Shown here: positions 9,525 to 19,576 of the stretch, piece after piece | Layout: each line of letters starts with the position of its first letter | Position numbering within the stretch: position 1 is the stretch's first letter | From: Prochlorococcus sp. AG-355-M18 | GTDB lineage: Bacteria; Cyanobacteriota; Cyanobacteriia; PCC-6307; Cyanobiaceae | DNA: 64,000 nt | Reading direction: 5' to 3' | Assembly (NCBI GenBank): GCA_003280725.1 | Contig: QCED01000005.1 | Coordinates: forward strand, 1-64,000 | Made by a program: the position numbers and the translations under genes | The notes under the pieces: model-generated | Database searches by the model: none | What the model was told of the DNA's origin: nothing | The model's input: the letters and a program-made list of their open reading frames with translations, nothing else

Positions 9525-10652
9525 TTAATATTTTTTCCATATGTTTCTATGAATATAATCTGTGTAGCTAATAATTATTCTTAATATTTTTTCTGAAACA
9601 TTATTCACACTATAGTCTTTTACTAGATTTAAGCTTCTATCTTTATCTATTTTTTGCGAGGATAATATTTCCATAGCCTGAATCACCCTATTAAGGTTAA
9701 CTCCAGTCATCATAACAGAGCTTTCCTCCATTGCTTCAGGTCTTTCATGTGCCTCTCTGATATTTAAAGCAGGGAAATTTAATATAGATGATTCTTCGTT
9801 GATTGTTCCACTATCAGAAAGTACAGTTTTAGAATTTATTTGTAAATTAATATAATCTGAAAAACTAAGAGGCTTTAATAGAATTATTTTCTCATTAAAA
9901 AAATAGTCTTTATCTTTAAGTTTATTTCTTGTTCTAGGATGTGTAGAAACTATAATTGGCAAATTGTATTTTTTTTCGAGAGCATTAATTATATCAACAA
10001 TCATTTTTAAATTTTTTGTATCAACATTTTCTTCTCTATGAAAGCTAGCAAGAAAATAATTTCTTTTTTTTAAATTAAGACTAGAAAGAATCGTGGATTT
10101 ATTTATTTTATTTTTATAGAAATTTAAAACTTCAAACATTGGGCTCCCAACTTTAATAACCATATCTTTTGCAATGCCTTCATTTAATAAATATTCCCTC
10201 GCGATAGAACTATAAGTTATGTTGATATCAGCGGTATGATCAACAATTTTTCTGTTTACTTCCTCTGGTACTCTCATATCAAAACATCTGTTACCAGCCT
10301 CATAATGGAAAGTGGGTATTTTCCTCTTTTTTGCAGCAATTATGGACATACAACTATTTGTATCTCCTAAAACTAGTAAAGCTTCTGGTTTTATTTCCTC
10401 TAAAAGTTGGTCAACTTTAATTAATAATTTTCCAATAGTTCTAGAGGGACTTACGTCTGCTGAGTTTAAAAAATAATTTGGCTGCCTTATCTCTAAATCT
10501 TCAAAAAATATTTCATTAAGTTCATAATCATAATTTTGTCCTGTATGAACTAATATGTGATCTGTGAATATATCCAATTTTGCAATAATTCTAGATAATC
10601 TTATTATTTCTGGTCTAGTACCAATAATTGTCATTACTTTTAATTTATTCAT
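9525..10652 (-). CDS. wecB: UDP-N-acetylglucosamine 2-epimerase (WecB/CapG/FnlC family)
   Basis: The 375-residue protein starts with VMTIIGTRPEIIRL, followed by VHTGQNYD, LGDTNS, HYEAGNRCFD and PEEVNRKIVDHTAD, all diagnostic of hydrolysis-free UDP-HexNAc 2-epimerases. LSDSGTINEES is in the C-terminal half. Ordinary WecB makes UDP-ManNAc. Homologues placed with CapE and CapF (CapG, FnlC, WbjD) perform the last C2 inversion to UDP-L-FucNAc or UDP-L-QuiNAc. The island context, and the GNRCFDMRVPEEVNRK wording common in that branch, favour the second role. Confidence 0.9.
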   Translation of the reverse strand: MNKLKVMTIIGTRPEIIRLSRIIAKLDIFTDHILVHTGQNYDYELNEIFFEDLEIRQPNYFLNSADVSPSRTIGKLLIKVDQLLEEIKPEALLVLGDTNSCMSIIAAKKRKIPTFHYEAGNRCFDMRVPEEVNRKIVDHTADINITYSSIAREYLLNEGIAKDMVIKVGSPMFEVLNFYKNKINKSTILSSLNLKKRNYFLASFHREENVDTKNLKMIVDIINALEKKYNLPIIVSTHPRTRNKLKDKDYFFNEKIILLKPLSFSDYINLQINSKTVLSDSGTINEESSILNFPALNIREAHERPEAMEESSVMMTGVNLNRVIQAMEILSSQKIDKDRSLNLVKDYSVNNVSEKILRIIISYTDYIHRNIWKKY

Positions 10653-10724
10653 TTTTGCAATTTTTTATAAACTTCTAAAACGAATTATAAAATACTTTAA
10701 GAAGTCTTTTAGCTAAAAAAATAT

Positions 10725-11453
10725 TTATAAATTTTTGAAGCTTAAAAAAGTCTTATACAAATTTTTTTTTAAGGGACCCATCTTTTCAATTACTTCTGGA
10801 TTATTAGGAGATGTTTCAAATTCATTAATGCTTTTAGCAAGTTCTTTAATACTAATTTTATATTTATTTCGCATATTAATAAATTGTCCATAATTACTTT
10901 TTGTTATTAAGTCATTTAATTGTTCACATAAGTCATCTACATAAATTAGATCTATAACTTTATTAGGATTTATAATTTTTAAGGGGTATTTATTAGCAAC
11001 GTTATAACAGAAAGTTGCCACTACAGAATTATAATTCGGTTTACATCCGCTTCCAAATATTCCAGGCATTCTCAAAATATATACTTTATTTTTATAAAAT
11101 CTTTCTAATTCGAGACAAATATATTCAGCTTTTTTTTTACTTTCACCATATGGATTTCTTAAAAGGACTTGACTAGACGATCCATAATACAAGTCAATGT
11201 TTGAATTCTTCTCTAAAATCTTACAAAGTTTTTTTGTGAGTAAAACATTTACTTTCTCTAATTCATTAATATCTTGCGATTGATTACTACCTGCAAAATG
11301 AAAAACTTTATCTATTTTGAAAACTGATTTTTCAAGATCTTCCAAAGTATGTTCTCTAGAAAATTCAAAGACTTTGTGAGAAGTATTAAATCTTAAGTAT
11401 CTAACGAAACTTTTCCCTATAAAACCATTAGATCCTGTTACCAGTATATTCAT
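10725..11453 (-). CDS. capF: CapF/FnlB-like NAD(P)-dependent reductase lacking the C-terminal cupin domain
   Basis: This 242-residue protein aligns by eye with the N-terminal SDR half of CapF. It has GSNGFIG at residues 7-13, HFAGSNQ, the active-site Y102-x3-K106 in NPYGESKKK, and the very characteristic CKPNYNSVVATFCYNVA. CapF/FnlB proteins are usually about 370 residues, with a C-terminal cupin needed for the epimerisation step. Here the protein stops after the SDR part, and only 72 bases separate it from the next gene, so no cupin remnant is encoded downstream. It may be a pure 4-keto reductase. It lies in the minus-strand operon, 7 bases after the polymerase gene. Confidence 0.82.
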   Translation of the reverse strand: MNILVTGSNGFIGKSFVRYLRFNTSHKVFEFSREHTLEDLEKSVFKIDKVFHFAGSNQSQDINELEKVNVLLTKKLCKILEKNSNIDLYYGSSSQVLLRNPYGESKKKAEYICLELERFYKNKVYILRMPGIFGSGCKPNYNSVVATFCYNVANKYPLKIINPNKVIDLIYVDDLCEQLNDLITKSNYGQFINMRNKYKISIKELAKSINEFETSPNNPEVIEKMGPLKKNLYKTFLSFKNL

Positions 11454-11460
11454 TTTTAAT

Positions 11461-12771
11461 TTAATGTTGTATACTTACAACCTCATTTTCTTGACCAATG
11501 ATTTGAATTAAAGAAGCTAATAAAACTGAGAATAAAATACTAATTTTGCCATCATAATATGTAATATCATTTAAATGCGAGATTAAGAAAATTACAAAAG
11601 ATATAATAAATGGTTTATAGGAAAAATTCTTTTGATAAGATTTTTTTAATGAATTAAGCTTTTCAATTGACTTTTGAAGTATTCTAATTATTAGTAAAAA
11701 AACTAAAGTAGCTAATGGAATTCCAAAATTAGCAGCAAGCTCAATAATCATATTGTGCGTATGCTGATAATTTTGGAATGGAGGCAAGAACATATTTACA
11801 TAAGGAAGAGATCCTGCCCCCCAACCAAATATTGGTTTTTGGGCTATTAATGATATGGCTTTAACCCATATATTTATTCTTGGAGAGTTTAAATTGAGAT
11901 CTATATTAGATAATTTATTAAACAAATGAAATCCATCTATATTTAATAAATTTGGCATTAATAAATTAAAAATAAAAAATCCAAAAATTATAAAAAAGGT
12001 AAAGTAAATGAATTTTCTTATACCAAAAGTTAATAAAAAAATTATCAATAAACCTAAAAAAGCATTTCTTGAATTGGTAACAAGTACAAAGTAGACAAAA
12101 AATATATTTAAGATTAAGAGGAATAATTTGTTTTTATTTATTTTTTCTGAACGTAATAAAGATAATGAGAAAGGTAAACATAAGGTAAGCCACATACCAG
12201 TATAATTTGGGTTGTTGAATAAACCACTTACTCCTCCCCCAGTTATGTTTGGAATATCCATACCTAAAACATATTCATAATTAAACCAAACAACCGTGCT
12301 GAATAATGTTTTAAATGGTCCATAAATATTTAAAAACTTATGCATAAAACAGCTTGCAATAACTGGTATAGTTCCAGATATTAGAAATTTCTGAAATAAT
12401 AATCTTTGCCTTTCACTTTTTAAATATATTTGGAATCCTAAAAAAGCAAAATAAATAGGAATCCAGTTAAATAAGTTAAGCCAAAGTATCGAATTCTGAG
12501 AACCTAATAATTCATCTAATGGATTTGGAAAACTATTAATAATAGTACTTACTACAATAATTATTAAACATATAAAAAAAGCCAAATTATATTTGTTTTT
12601 AAGAAGATTCTCTTTATTTGTAGTGAATGAAAAAAATATTGAGATTAATAAAAGTATTATTCCTATTGGCAAAGCTGAAGGTAGAAAAAATATGCCAAAT
12701 AAAAAAATTAAATTTCCTGATTCTAAATTATTTTCAAAAATATTTTTTTTATATTCTTTTAAAAAATTCAT
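11461..12771 (-). CDS. O-antigen polymerase/ligase family membrane protein (Wzy_C)
   Basis: The 436-residue protein has about eleven hydrophobic helices. The Wzy_C-type block has ITGGGVSGLFNNPNYTGMWL before the middle, the VTNSRNAFLGL segment, and FGWGAGSLPYVN then HTHNMIIELAANFGIPLATL in the large loop. The conserved His and Arg fit bacterial O-antigen ligases or polymerases, which join lipid-linked glycans in the periplasm. It is the first gene of the five-gene minus-strand operon. Sequence alone cannot separate Wzy from WaaL. Confidence 0.85.
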   Translation of the reverse strand: MNFLKEYKKNIFENNLESGNLIFLFGIFFLPSALPIGIILLLISIFFSFTTNKENLLKNKYNLAFFICLIIIVVSTIINSFPNPLDELLGSQNSILWLNLFNWIPIYFAFLGFQIYLKSERQRLLFQKFLISGTIPVIASCFMHKFLNIYGPFKTLFSTVVWFNYEYVLGMDIPNITGGGVSGLFNNPNYTGMWLTLCLPFSLSLLRSEKINKNKLFLLILNIFFVYFVLVTNSRNAFLGLLIIFLLTFGIRKFIYFTFFIIFGFFIFNLLMPNLLNIDGFHLFNKLSNIDLNLNSPRINIWVKAISLIAQKPIFGWGAGSLPYVNMFLPPFQNYQHTHNMIIELAANFGIPLATLVFLLIIRILQKSIEKLNSLKKSYQKNFSYKPFIISFVIFLISHLNDITYYDGKISILFSVLLASLIQIIGQENEVVSIQH

Positions 12772-12891
12772 AAAAACTTGTTTATCAAATATTTGTAGTT
12801 TCTTAAAAATTTATTTTAGTTAAAAATTTATTAAGTATGTAAAAATTGATGAATTTTGAATAATTAATTTAAAATCTATTTATAAAAATTA

Positions 12892-12965
<74 letters not shown>

Positions 12966-13073
12966 GCACTTAAATATTATATCTGAAGATAAGTACACAA
13001 CAAACTATAAATAATTTTAATTAAAATTTTACTTTTTTTAAAGTAAATTACCTTTTTAATAAATTTTTATAGA

Positions 13074-13772
13074 ATGAAGTTTAATTATACAATTAATTTG
13101 GTTAAAAGACTTTCTATAGATCAAAAAGAGGAAATTATTAAAGGTTTTTTGAATGGTCAAAGCCTAGATTTTTTAGCAAAAAATTTTGGATATACTAAAT
13201 TAACTATTTCTAGACATCTAAAAAAATTTTTTGGAAAAGAAGAGTTTGATAATTTAATTAAAGGGGAGAAGCCTCTCAAAAATAAAAAAATAGATAAAAC
13301 AGAAAAGTATAAAACTAATAAAAACAAAAATGATTCAATCTCAATTGAGGATTTTTCACAAGAAGAAAATAATTCACCACTTTTTGATGCAGATTATATT
13401 AAAGATGATTCTTTCATGGAGATTACCCCTTTAAATTTTGATATAGATAATGAGCCTCGAAAAGATTTATCTTCTGTGCCAATAGAAAATGCAGTTTTAC
13501 CAAAAATTGTATATATGATTGTTAATAAAAAAATTGAGTTGGAAACTAAGTTACTTAAGGAATATGCTGATTGGCATTTTCTTCCAGAGGAGGATTTGAA
13601 TAGTAGGACAATTGAAATATATACTGATATTAAAAACGCTAAAAGGGATTGTAAAAAAGAGCAAAAAGTAATAAAGGTACCTAATACGGATGTTTTTAAA
13701 ATCGTATCTAGGATTCTCGTTTCAAGAGGCATAACTCGCATAATTAAAGAAGAGCAACTCATTTCCCTTTAA
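13074..13772 (+). CDS. Hypothetical protein with N-terminal helix-turn-helix-like segment
   Basis: The product has 232 residues. The first 50 (KEEIIKGFLNGQSLDFLAKNFGYTKLTISRHLKKFFG) read like a Hin/resolvase-type helix-turn-helix. A charged low-complexity linker of Lys, Asp and Ser follows, then a folded C-terminal part (IEIYTDIKNAKRDCKKEQKVIKVPNTDVFKIVSRIL). It could be a small DNA-binding regulator; no named family is recognised. It stands alone downstream of the tRNA-Arg and its 3' end overlaps a convergent gene by 14 bases. Confidence 0.7.
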   Translation: MKFNYTINLVKRLSIDQKEEIIKGFLNGQSLDFLAKNFGYTKLTISRHLKKFFGKEEFDNLIKGEKPLKNKKIDKTEKYKTNKNKNDSISIEDFSQEENNSPLFDADYIKDDSFMEITPLNFDIDNEPRKDLSSVPIENAVLPKIVYMIVNKKIELETKLLKEYADWHFLPEEDLNSRTIEIYTDIKNAKRDCKKEQKVIKVPNTDVFKIVSRILVSRGITRIIKEEQLISL

Positions 13773-13995
13773 ATCTATCGCTAAAAATATTGTCAACTTT
13801 AATAAAACTTCCGGCTATAGATCCCGAAATAAAACTAATCCCAATAATGAAACTTATAGGTAACTCAACAGTTTCATTACTAAAGAAATTTAATTTAGTC
13901 TTGTTTGTACTATTTTGTATACCAATAAAAAGCATTAAAAATAGTGAGCTGTTAAATAATAAAGAAAAAATTATTTTTTTAAATGTAATAATCAT
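13759..13995 (-). CDS. Small LapA-like (DUF1049-type) two-helix membrane protein
   Basis: The 78 residues carry two hydrophobic helices (about 8-24 and 46-64), with an NSTNKTKLNFF loop between them and a Gly/Ser-rich second helix (FIIGISFISGSIAGSF). This is the pattern of the short LapA/DUF1049 proteins common in cyanobacteria. It lies 14 bases downstream of rsmI on the same strand and may be co-transcribed. The role is unknown; LapA relatives take part in envelope lipopolysaccharide assembly. The family call is by pattern only. Confidence 0.6.
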   Translation of the reverse strand: MIITFKKIIFSLLFNSSLFLMLFIGIQNSTNKTKLNFFSNETVELPISFIIGISFISGSIAGSFIKVDNIFSDRFKGK

Positions 13996-14009
13996 CTCTT
14001 TAAGATTAT

Positions 14010-14879
14010 CTAGTTTTGATACAAATTATAAATAGTTCTTTTAGAAATGTTATTTTTTTTCGCTAAGTATTTTGATGCCATTGATAAACTTAATCCAGCT
14101 TTTACTAAGAAATGAAGTTCTTTTCTTAATTCATTTTCATCAAAATTTATTTCTTGAGATAATTTAATACCCTCTATCAATATTGTAAATTCTCCTTGAG
14201 GTGTTTTACATTCAAAAAATTCTATTAATTCGTTTATTTTTAATCCGATATGCTCCTCAAACTTTTTTGTTAATTCTCTTGCAACTACAACTCGTCTAGA
14301 GCCGCCACAATATTGTTTTAGTTCTTTCAAAAGTTTTTTAATTCTGTGAGGCGATTCAAAAATAATGGTAGTTTTTGAATTTTTACTTATTTCAATAAGT
14401 AATCTTTCTCTATCTATTTTCTTCTTAGGAAGAAAACCTTCAAATATGAATTTCGAAGATGACAAACCACTTGTTACTAGAGCGGTTATAGCTGAACAAG
14501 GCCCAGGGATGCAAATGACATTAAAACCTAAGGATCTAGCTCTTTTTACTAATTCTTCTCCTGGGTCGCATATCCCTGGCATACCGGCATCACTAACAAG
14601 TGCTATAGATTTGCCAGAATCAAGATCTTCAATGATTTTAATTATTCTTTTTAAAAAATTATATTTATTAAAACTAATAAGGTTATTTGAAATTTTGTAG
14701 TAGCTCATTAATTTTTTAGTCTGACGAGTATCCTCACAAGCTATAAAACAAACATTATTTAATATATTCAACGCTCTTTTAGAAATATCAGAAAGATTAC
14801 CAATAGGAGTACCCACTAAATATAAAGTACTATTTTCAGGTTCAATATTTCTATGAGATAATAAGTTTTTGTTTCCCAT
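14010..14879 (-). CDS. rsmI: 16S rRNA (cytidine1402-2'-O)-methyltransferase RsmI
   Basis: A 289-residue tetrapyrrole-methylase-fold enzyme. TLYLVGTPIGNLSDIS opens it, then ACEDTRQTKKL, LVSDAGMPGICDPGEELV, CIPGPCSAITALVTSGL and FIFEGFLPKK follow in family order. The C-terminal KYLAKKNNISKRTIYNLYQ is the usual small helical tail. It uses SAM to methylate C1402 in the ribosomal P site. Its start lies only 3 bases from the divergent cysQ start, so the promoters of the two genes must sit inside each other's coding sequence. Confidence 0.95.
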   Translation of the reverse strand: MGNKNLLSHRNIEPENSTLYLVGTPIGNLSDISKRALNILNNVCFIACEDTRQTKKLMSYYKISNNLISFNKYNFLKRIIKIIEDLDSGKSIALVSDAGMPGICDPGEELVKRARSLGFNVICIPGPCSAITALVTSGLSSSKFIFEGFLPKKKIDRERLLIEISKNSKTTIIFESPHRIKKLLKELKQYCGGSRRVVVARELTKKFEEHIGLKINELIEFFECKTPQGEFTILIEGIKLSQEINFDENELRKELHFLVKAGLSLSMASKYLAKKNNISKRTIYNLYQN

Positions 14880-14882
14880 ATT

Positions 14883-15785
14883 GTGGTTAGTCTTCCTGAT
14901 GGAGTTGTTATAAATAATCTAATCGAAGATTTAAAGATTTACAGTTGGGAGGCTGCTGATATATTGATGTATTATTCAGAACAAATTAAAAATATTAGTT
15001 ATAAGAGAGAGATTTTAAAATCATTAGATCTTAAAGATCCAGTCACAGAGGCTGACTTAAAAGTTAACGAGAAAATAATAAATAATATTCAAAAAAATTA
15101 CATCAACACAAATTGGGAAATTCTTAGTGAGGAAAATGTAAAGAAGGAATCAAGCAGCCTTCACCTAAATTCAGATTGGTTATGGGTACTTGATCCTCTC
15201 GATGGGACGAAAGATTTTATTCAAGGAACTGGTAATTATGCCATGCATTTGGCTTTAAATTATAGACAAAAACCCTTTATTGGAATTGTGTTAATTCCAG
15301 ATAGGGATGAATTATGGATTTCAGATGGGAAAAAGACTTGGTGTGAAGGTAGGTACAGAAAACATACAAATAAGCTTCTTCATGGAAAGGAATTTCTTCA
15401 AGAGATGGTTTTAGTTACTAGTAAAAATCATAGAAATCCAACTTTAAAAAGATTAATAGATAAAGTTAATTTTAAAAAAGTTACAATTATGGGAAGCATT
15501 GGATGCAAGTTTGCTTCAATTTTAAGGGGTGAAAGTGATGTTTATATCTCTTTAAGCTTGCCAGGTGAAAGTTCACCAAAAGATTGGGATTTTGCAGCCC
15601 CAGAGGCTATTTTAAAAGCTGCAGGAGGCTCAGTTACAGACATTGATAATAAAGAACTATCTTACGGAAAATCAAATTATGAAAAAGGAGGGATTATTAT
15701 TGCATCTAATAATAAACAAAATCATGAAAGATTATGTTTACAAATTAAGGAGGTTATTAAAAAATACAATATTTACCCTCTTTAA
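14883..15785 (+). CDS. cysQ: 3'(2'),5'-bisphosphate nucleotidase CysQ
   Basis: The 300-residue protein is an inositol-monophosphatase-fold enzyme. DPVTEADLKVNEKI gives the first metal ligands, WEILSEEN the Glu, and WVLDPLDGTKDFIQG the classic DPLDGT metal site; DWDFAAPEAILKAAGG is the C-terminal WDxAA signature. It recycles PAP from sulfate assimilation. The chosen GTG start keeps the N-terminal helix; the next in-frame ATG would remove it. It faces rsmI with a 3-base gap and ends 2 bases from the end of the convergent pnp. Confidence 0.92.
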   Translation: MVSLPDGVVINNLIEDLKIYSWEAADILMYYSEQIKNISYKREILKSLDLKDPVTEADLKVNEKIINNIQKNYINTNWEILSEENVKKESSSLHLNSDWLWVLDPLDGTKDFIQGTGNYAMHLALNYRQKPFIGIVLIPDRDELWISDGKKTWCEGRYRKHTNKLLHGKEFLQEMVLVTSKNHRNPTLKRLIDKVNFKKVTIMGSIGCKFASILRGESDVYISLSLPGESSPKDWDFAAPEAILKAAGGSVTDIDNKELSYGKSNYEKGGIIIASNNKQNHERLCLQIKEVIKKYNIYPL

Positions 15786-15787
15786 AA

Positions 15788-17953
15788 CTAATTAAGAGGT
15801 GCTACTGGTGTAGGAGTTGGTTCTGGATAAGACATCCCTCCGTTCTGTGCAACCCCCCTTAAGGTCAAATTAATCCTACCTCTACTGTCAATCTCGCGAA
15901 CTCTTACAGTTACTTCATCACCTTGTCTAACAACATCTTCAACTCTTTCAACTCTAGCCTCAGACAATTGGGAGATATGAACCATCCCTTCTTTGCCAGG
16001 TAGGATTTCAACAAAAGCTCCAATTGGAATAATTCTTGTAACGACACCAGCGAAAATCTCACCTTCATGAACTTTACGAGTTAACCCTTCTATTATCTTT
16101 TGAGCTTCTTCAGCAGCAGCACCATCATGGGAAGCTATTGTAACAATCCCTCCATCTTCTATGTCTATTTTGGTATTTGTTCTTTCTGTTATTCCCTTAA
16201 TAGTTCTACCCCCTGGCCCAATAACAGTTCCAATAAGTTCTGGATCAATCCTAAAACTTAATAATCTGGGAGCATGAGGGGATAATGATTCTTGAGGTTT
16301 ATCTATTGCTTCTTGCATTTTTTCTAAGATGTGTAACCTTGCAGGACGTGCTTTTTTGATGGCTTCGGAAATAACTGCAACTGATAATCCTGTAATTTTC
16401 ATATCCATTTGTAATGCTGTTATGCCTTTTTCAGTACCAGCAACTTTGAAGTCCATGTCACCAAGGAAATCTTCAATACCTTGAATATCTGTGAGAATTC
16501 TAACCTCTTTACCTTCTTTGATTAATCCCATTGCAGTTCCACTCACAGGAGCTTTTAATGGTACTCCAGCATCTAGTAATGATAATGTACTGCCACATAC
16601 TGATCCCATTGAAGTGGACCCATTTGAACTTAAAACCTCGCTTACAACTCGTAATACATATGGAAAAGTTTCTTTGCCGGGAAGTACAGGAATTATAGCT
16701 CTTTCCGCTAATGCACCATGACCTATTTCTCTTCTGCCAGGAGTTCTCATTGGTCTAGTCTCTCCAACTGAATAAGGTGGAAAATTATAGTGATGCAAGT
16801 AAGTTTTTTCAGTGCTTGGATTTAGATCATCCATTTCTTGCGCGTCACTAGGAGTTCCAAGTGTCGTAGTGGATAAAACTTGCGTTAGACCTCTTTGAAA
16901 TAATGCTGAACCATGAACTCTTTTAGGTAGGATTCCAGCAGAAGCTGAGATTTTTCTGACTTCGTCTAAATTTCTTCCGTCAACCCTTTTGCCATCATTA
17001 ATTATTTGAGACCTCATTAATTTCTTCGTTAATTTTTTAAAGTCAGAGTGAATTAACTTATCATTGTTTGTATTTAAAACTTTTAATTGATTATCGTCTT
17101 TTAAAGATTCAATTTTGGTTTGAATTTCAAGTTTTATTTTTTCAAGTTCAAGATCTCTATCTTCTTTTGACTGATCAAATTTCTTCAAAACTAAGTCAAT
17201 TGACTTAGTACAGTTTTTCTCCAAGTATGAAGATAATGTTTTATCTTCTTCTGGTTCAGATGGTTTAACTTGTTTTAGGCCTAATTCTTTAAGTAAATCA
17301 TCTTGGGCCTTTACAAGTTCTAAAACTGCTTCGTAACCAAAATCTATAGCTTCGATTGTATCCTGCTCTGATAATTGGTTGGCACCTGCTTCAATCATGA
17401 CTATACCATCAGGTGATCCTGCGACAACAATGTCTAGATCTCCTTTTTCAATCTCTCTGTAGCTTGGATTTAGGATGAAATCATCTCCTATTAGCCCAAC
17501 TCTTACAGCAGCCATTGGTCCATAAAATGGAATCTCTCCAAGTAAAGTTGCTATTGAGGCCCCAGTAACAGCCAATACATCTGCTGGAACTCGCTCATCA
17601 AGAGATAGGCAAGATGCCACTATTTGAATCTCCTCTCTCATCCATGAGGGAAAAAGTGGCCTCATTGGCCTATCAATTAGTCTTGAAATTAAAGTTGCTC
17701 TTTCTGGAGGGCGACCCTCTCTTCTCATAAATCCGCCAGGGATTCTCCCAGCAGCATAAAGTTTTTCCTCATAGTCACATATCAGAGGTAGAAAGTCTGA
17801 AGCTTCTTTTTTTACTGTTTTTGTTGCTGTAACCAATAGAGAAGTGTCACCACACTCAATCATTACTGATCCATTTGCTTGAGGAGCATATAGTCCTGTA
17901 GTTAGTCGTATCTCTCGTCCGTCAAACGTGATCGACTTATTTTGTCCTTCCAC
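15788..17953 (-). CDS. pnp: Polyribonucleotide nucleotidyltransferase (PNPase)
   Basis: The full-length protein has 721 residues. There are two RNase PH-like domains ([32 protein letters not shown] in the first; [36 protein letters not shown] and [22 protein letters not shown] in the second). A KH domain ([15 protein letters not shown]) and an S1 domain ([34 protein letters not shown]) follow, then a short Pro-rich tail. It degrades RNA 3'-5' with phosphate. It is downstream of rpsN with a 171-bp gap and probably has its own promoter. Confidence 0.98.
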   Translation of the reverse strand: MEGQNKSITFDGREIRLTTGLYAPQANGSVMIECGDTSLLVTATKTVKKEASDFLPLICDYEEKLYAAGRIPGGFMRREGRPPERATLISRLIDRPMRPLFPSWMREEIQIVASCLSLDERVPADVLAVTGASIATLLGEIPFYGPMAAVRVGLIGDDFILNPSYREIEKGDLDIVVAGSPDGIVMIEAGANQLSEQDTIEAIDFGYEAVLELVKAQDDLLKELGLKQVKPSEPEEDKTLSSYLEKNCTKSIDLVLKKFDQSKEDRDLELEKIKLEIQTKIESLKDDNQLKVLNTNNDKLIHSDFKKLTKKLMRSQIINDGKRVDGRNLDEVRKISASAGILPKRVHGSALFQRGLTQVLSTTTLGTPSDAQEMDDLNPSTEKTYLHHYNFPPYSVGETRPMRTPGRREIGHGALAERAIIPVLPGKETFPYVLRVVSEVLSSNGSTSMGSVCGSTLSLLDAGVPLKAPVSGTAMGLIKEGKEVRILTDIQGIEDFLGDMDFKVAGTEKGITALQMDMKITGLSVAVISEAIKKARPARLHILEKMQEAIDKPQESLSPHAPRLLSFRIDPELIGTVIGPGGRTIKGITERTNTKIDIEDGGIVTIASHDGAAAEEAQKIIEGLTRKVHEGEIFAGVVTRIIPIGAFVEILPGKEGMVHISQLSEARVERVEDVVRQGDEVTVRVREIDSRGRINLTLRGVAQNGGMSYPEPTPTPVAPLN

Positions 17954-18124
17954 TTTTTAAATTATAAATCTATACATAATTTATTCTTACATTTTATAGG
18001 GACATATTGAGTAAATTATTTAGATAAGCTATAAAAATTTTTAAAAATGTCCTGAAATTGCATTTTTATTTTCTCAAATATATCTTTTTTCTGTAAAAAT
18101 TTAATACTGAAAAAAGAAACAATA

Positions 18125-18427
18125 CTACCAACTTGATTTAACTACCCCAGGAAGTTCTCCATTATGAGCTCTCTGCCTTAATTGATTCCTGCAAAGACCA
18201 AAGTCTCTGTAAACTCCTCTTGGTTTACCAGTTGCCCAACATCTATTCCTTACCCTATTGGGAGCAGAGTTTCTTGGAAGTGCTTGAATTTTTCTATGTA
18301 TTTCTAGCCTTTTCATTGGATCTTTTGCTGAATTGAATTCATCTAATAAAGCTTTTCTTTTTGCAGCATATTTTTTAACTAGCTTTTTGCGTTTGACCTC
18401 TCTAGCAATCATTGACTTTTTTGCCAT
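18125..18427 (-). CDS. rpsN: 30S ribosomal protein S14
   Basis: The 100-residue basic protein starts [20 protein letters not shown]. It has [51 protein letters not shown] at the C-terminus, the longer cyanobacterial/chloroplast S14 form without the CxxC zinc pairs. It binds 16S rRNA in the small-subunit head. It is 60 bp downstream of rseP on the same strand. Confidence 0.98.
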   Translation of the reverse strand: MAKKSMIAREVKRKKLVKKYAAKRKALLDEFNSAKDPMKRLEIHRKIQALPRNSAPNRVRNRCWATGKPRGVYRDFGLCRNQLRQRAHNGELPGVVKSSW

Positions 18428-18487
18428 TTAAAAGAAATTAATACTATCTAGTATATTAACAGCTCGGCTAACAATTTTTGAATTTTT

Positions 18488-19567
18488 TTATTGCTTTAAT
18501 AATCTTTGTACGATTATAAGTTGACTTGTATCTCTAATTATAAGAAGCACACTTAGCCCGACTAAAAGAAAAAAACTGGACTGAGTAACAACCATTTGTA
18601 TCTTAACTGGTACAGGTTTACCCCTAAACCCTTCAATTAAAGTGAAAACAAGTTGACCTCCATCCAAGAGAGGTAAAGGTAATGAATTGAGCACTGCCAA
18701 ATTAATAGATATTAAAGCTGCAAATAATAATATTCCATTTCCTCCTTGTTGAGATAGTTGAGCCCCAATTTCAACGATTTTGACTGGCCCACTTAATTGT
18801 TGTGCTGTTGATGAGAAATTTGTAATTAATCCTTTATATCCTTGTATGGTTTTTACCAAAAGTGAGGAAAACTCATTATTAGCATATTTAAAAAGTTCGT
18901 ATAAGTTTTTTGTTTTTTGAGTTTCTTTCCTAATGTTGGGCTGTAATTGAGCTCCAATTGTCCCTTTCCCATCAACATTTTTTGGTACCAAAGTTAAATC
19001 TTTAAAACCTCCCTCCCTCTCAACTTTAATTAAAAATGGGGTTTCTGATGAATTTTGAATCTTTTTTACTAAAGTGGAAACAGCTTGATCACCAACTCCT
19101 AAAGTAACAGCATCAATTTTTAAGATTTTATCTCCTGGTTCTAAGCCTGCTAGCGAAGCAGCTTTTTCAGGTTGAGTAGCTAAAACTAAAATTCCAGGTT
19201 CGGGGTCAAAGGGAATTCCAATAGTAGTTACATTAATGATTAATATGGTGTAGGCGAGGATTAGATTGGCGAATACTCCTGCTGAAATCACAATAACTTT
19301 CTGAATTATTGGCCTATTTTTTAAAAGATTTGGATCTTTAGGGTCAATACTATTTAGTTCTTCATCAGGGAAGGAAACAAAGCCACCTAAAGGAAAAGCT
19401 CTTAATGAATAGGTTATATCTTTATATTTTTTCTGAATTATAGAAGGGCCAAAACCAATCGAGAATCCATCAACATAGATACCTTGTAAAATTGCTGCGA
19501 GAAAATGACCCATCTCATGAAAAAAAATGAGAAATCCCAGAACTGTTATTGAGGTTAAAACATTCAT
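18488..19567 (-). CDS. rseP: Site-2 intramembrane metalloprotease RseP
   Basis: A 359-residue membrane protease. The zinc motif H17-E-M-G-H21 is in the first helix, one PDZ domain covers about residues 125-200 (ILVLATQPEKAASLAGLEPGDKIL), and the second active-site motif NSLPLPLLDGGQLVF lies in a late helix. It cleaves membrane proteins such as anti-sigma factors within the bilayer. It follows serS with a 9-base gap and belongs to the long minus-strand operon. Confidence 0.95.
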   Translation of the reverse strand: MNVLTSITVLGFLIFFHEMGHFLAAILQGIYVDGFSIGFGPSIIQKKYKDITYSLRAFPLGGFVSFPDEELNSIDPKDPNLLKNRPIIQKVIVISAGVFANLILAYTILIINVTTIGIPFDPEPGILVLATQPEKAASLAGLEPGDKILKIDAVTLGVGDQAVSTLVKKIQNSSETPFLIKVEREGGFKDLTLVPKNVDGKGTIGAQLQPNIRKETQKTKNLYELFKYANNEFSSLLVKTIQGYKGLITNFSSTAQQLSGPVKIVEIGAQLSQQGGNGILLFAALISINLAVLNSLPLPLLDGGQLVFTLIEGFRGKPVPVKIQMVVTQSSFFLLVGLSVLLIIRDTSQLIIVQRLLKQ

Positions 19568-19576
19568 TATTTTATA

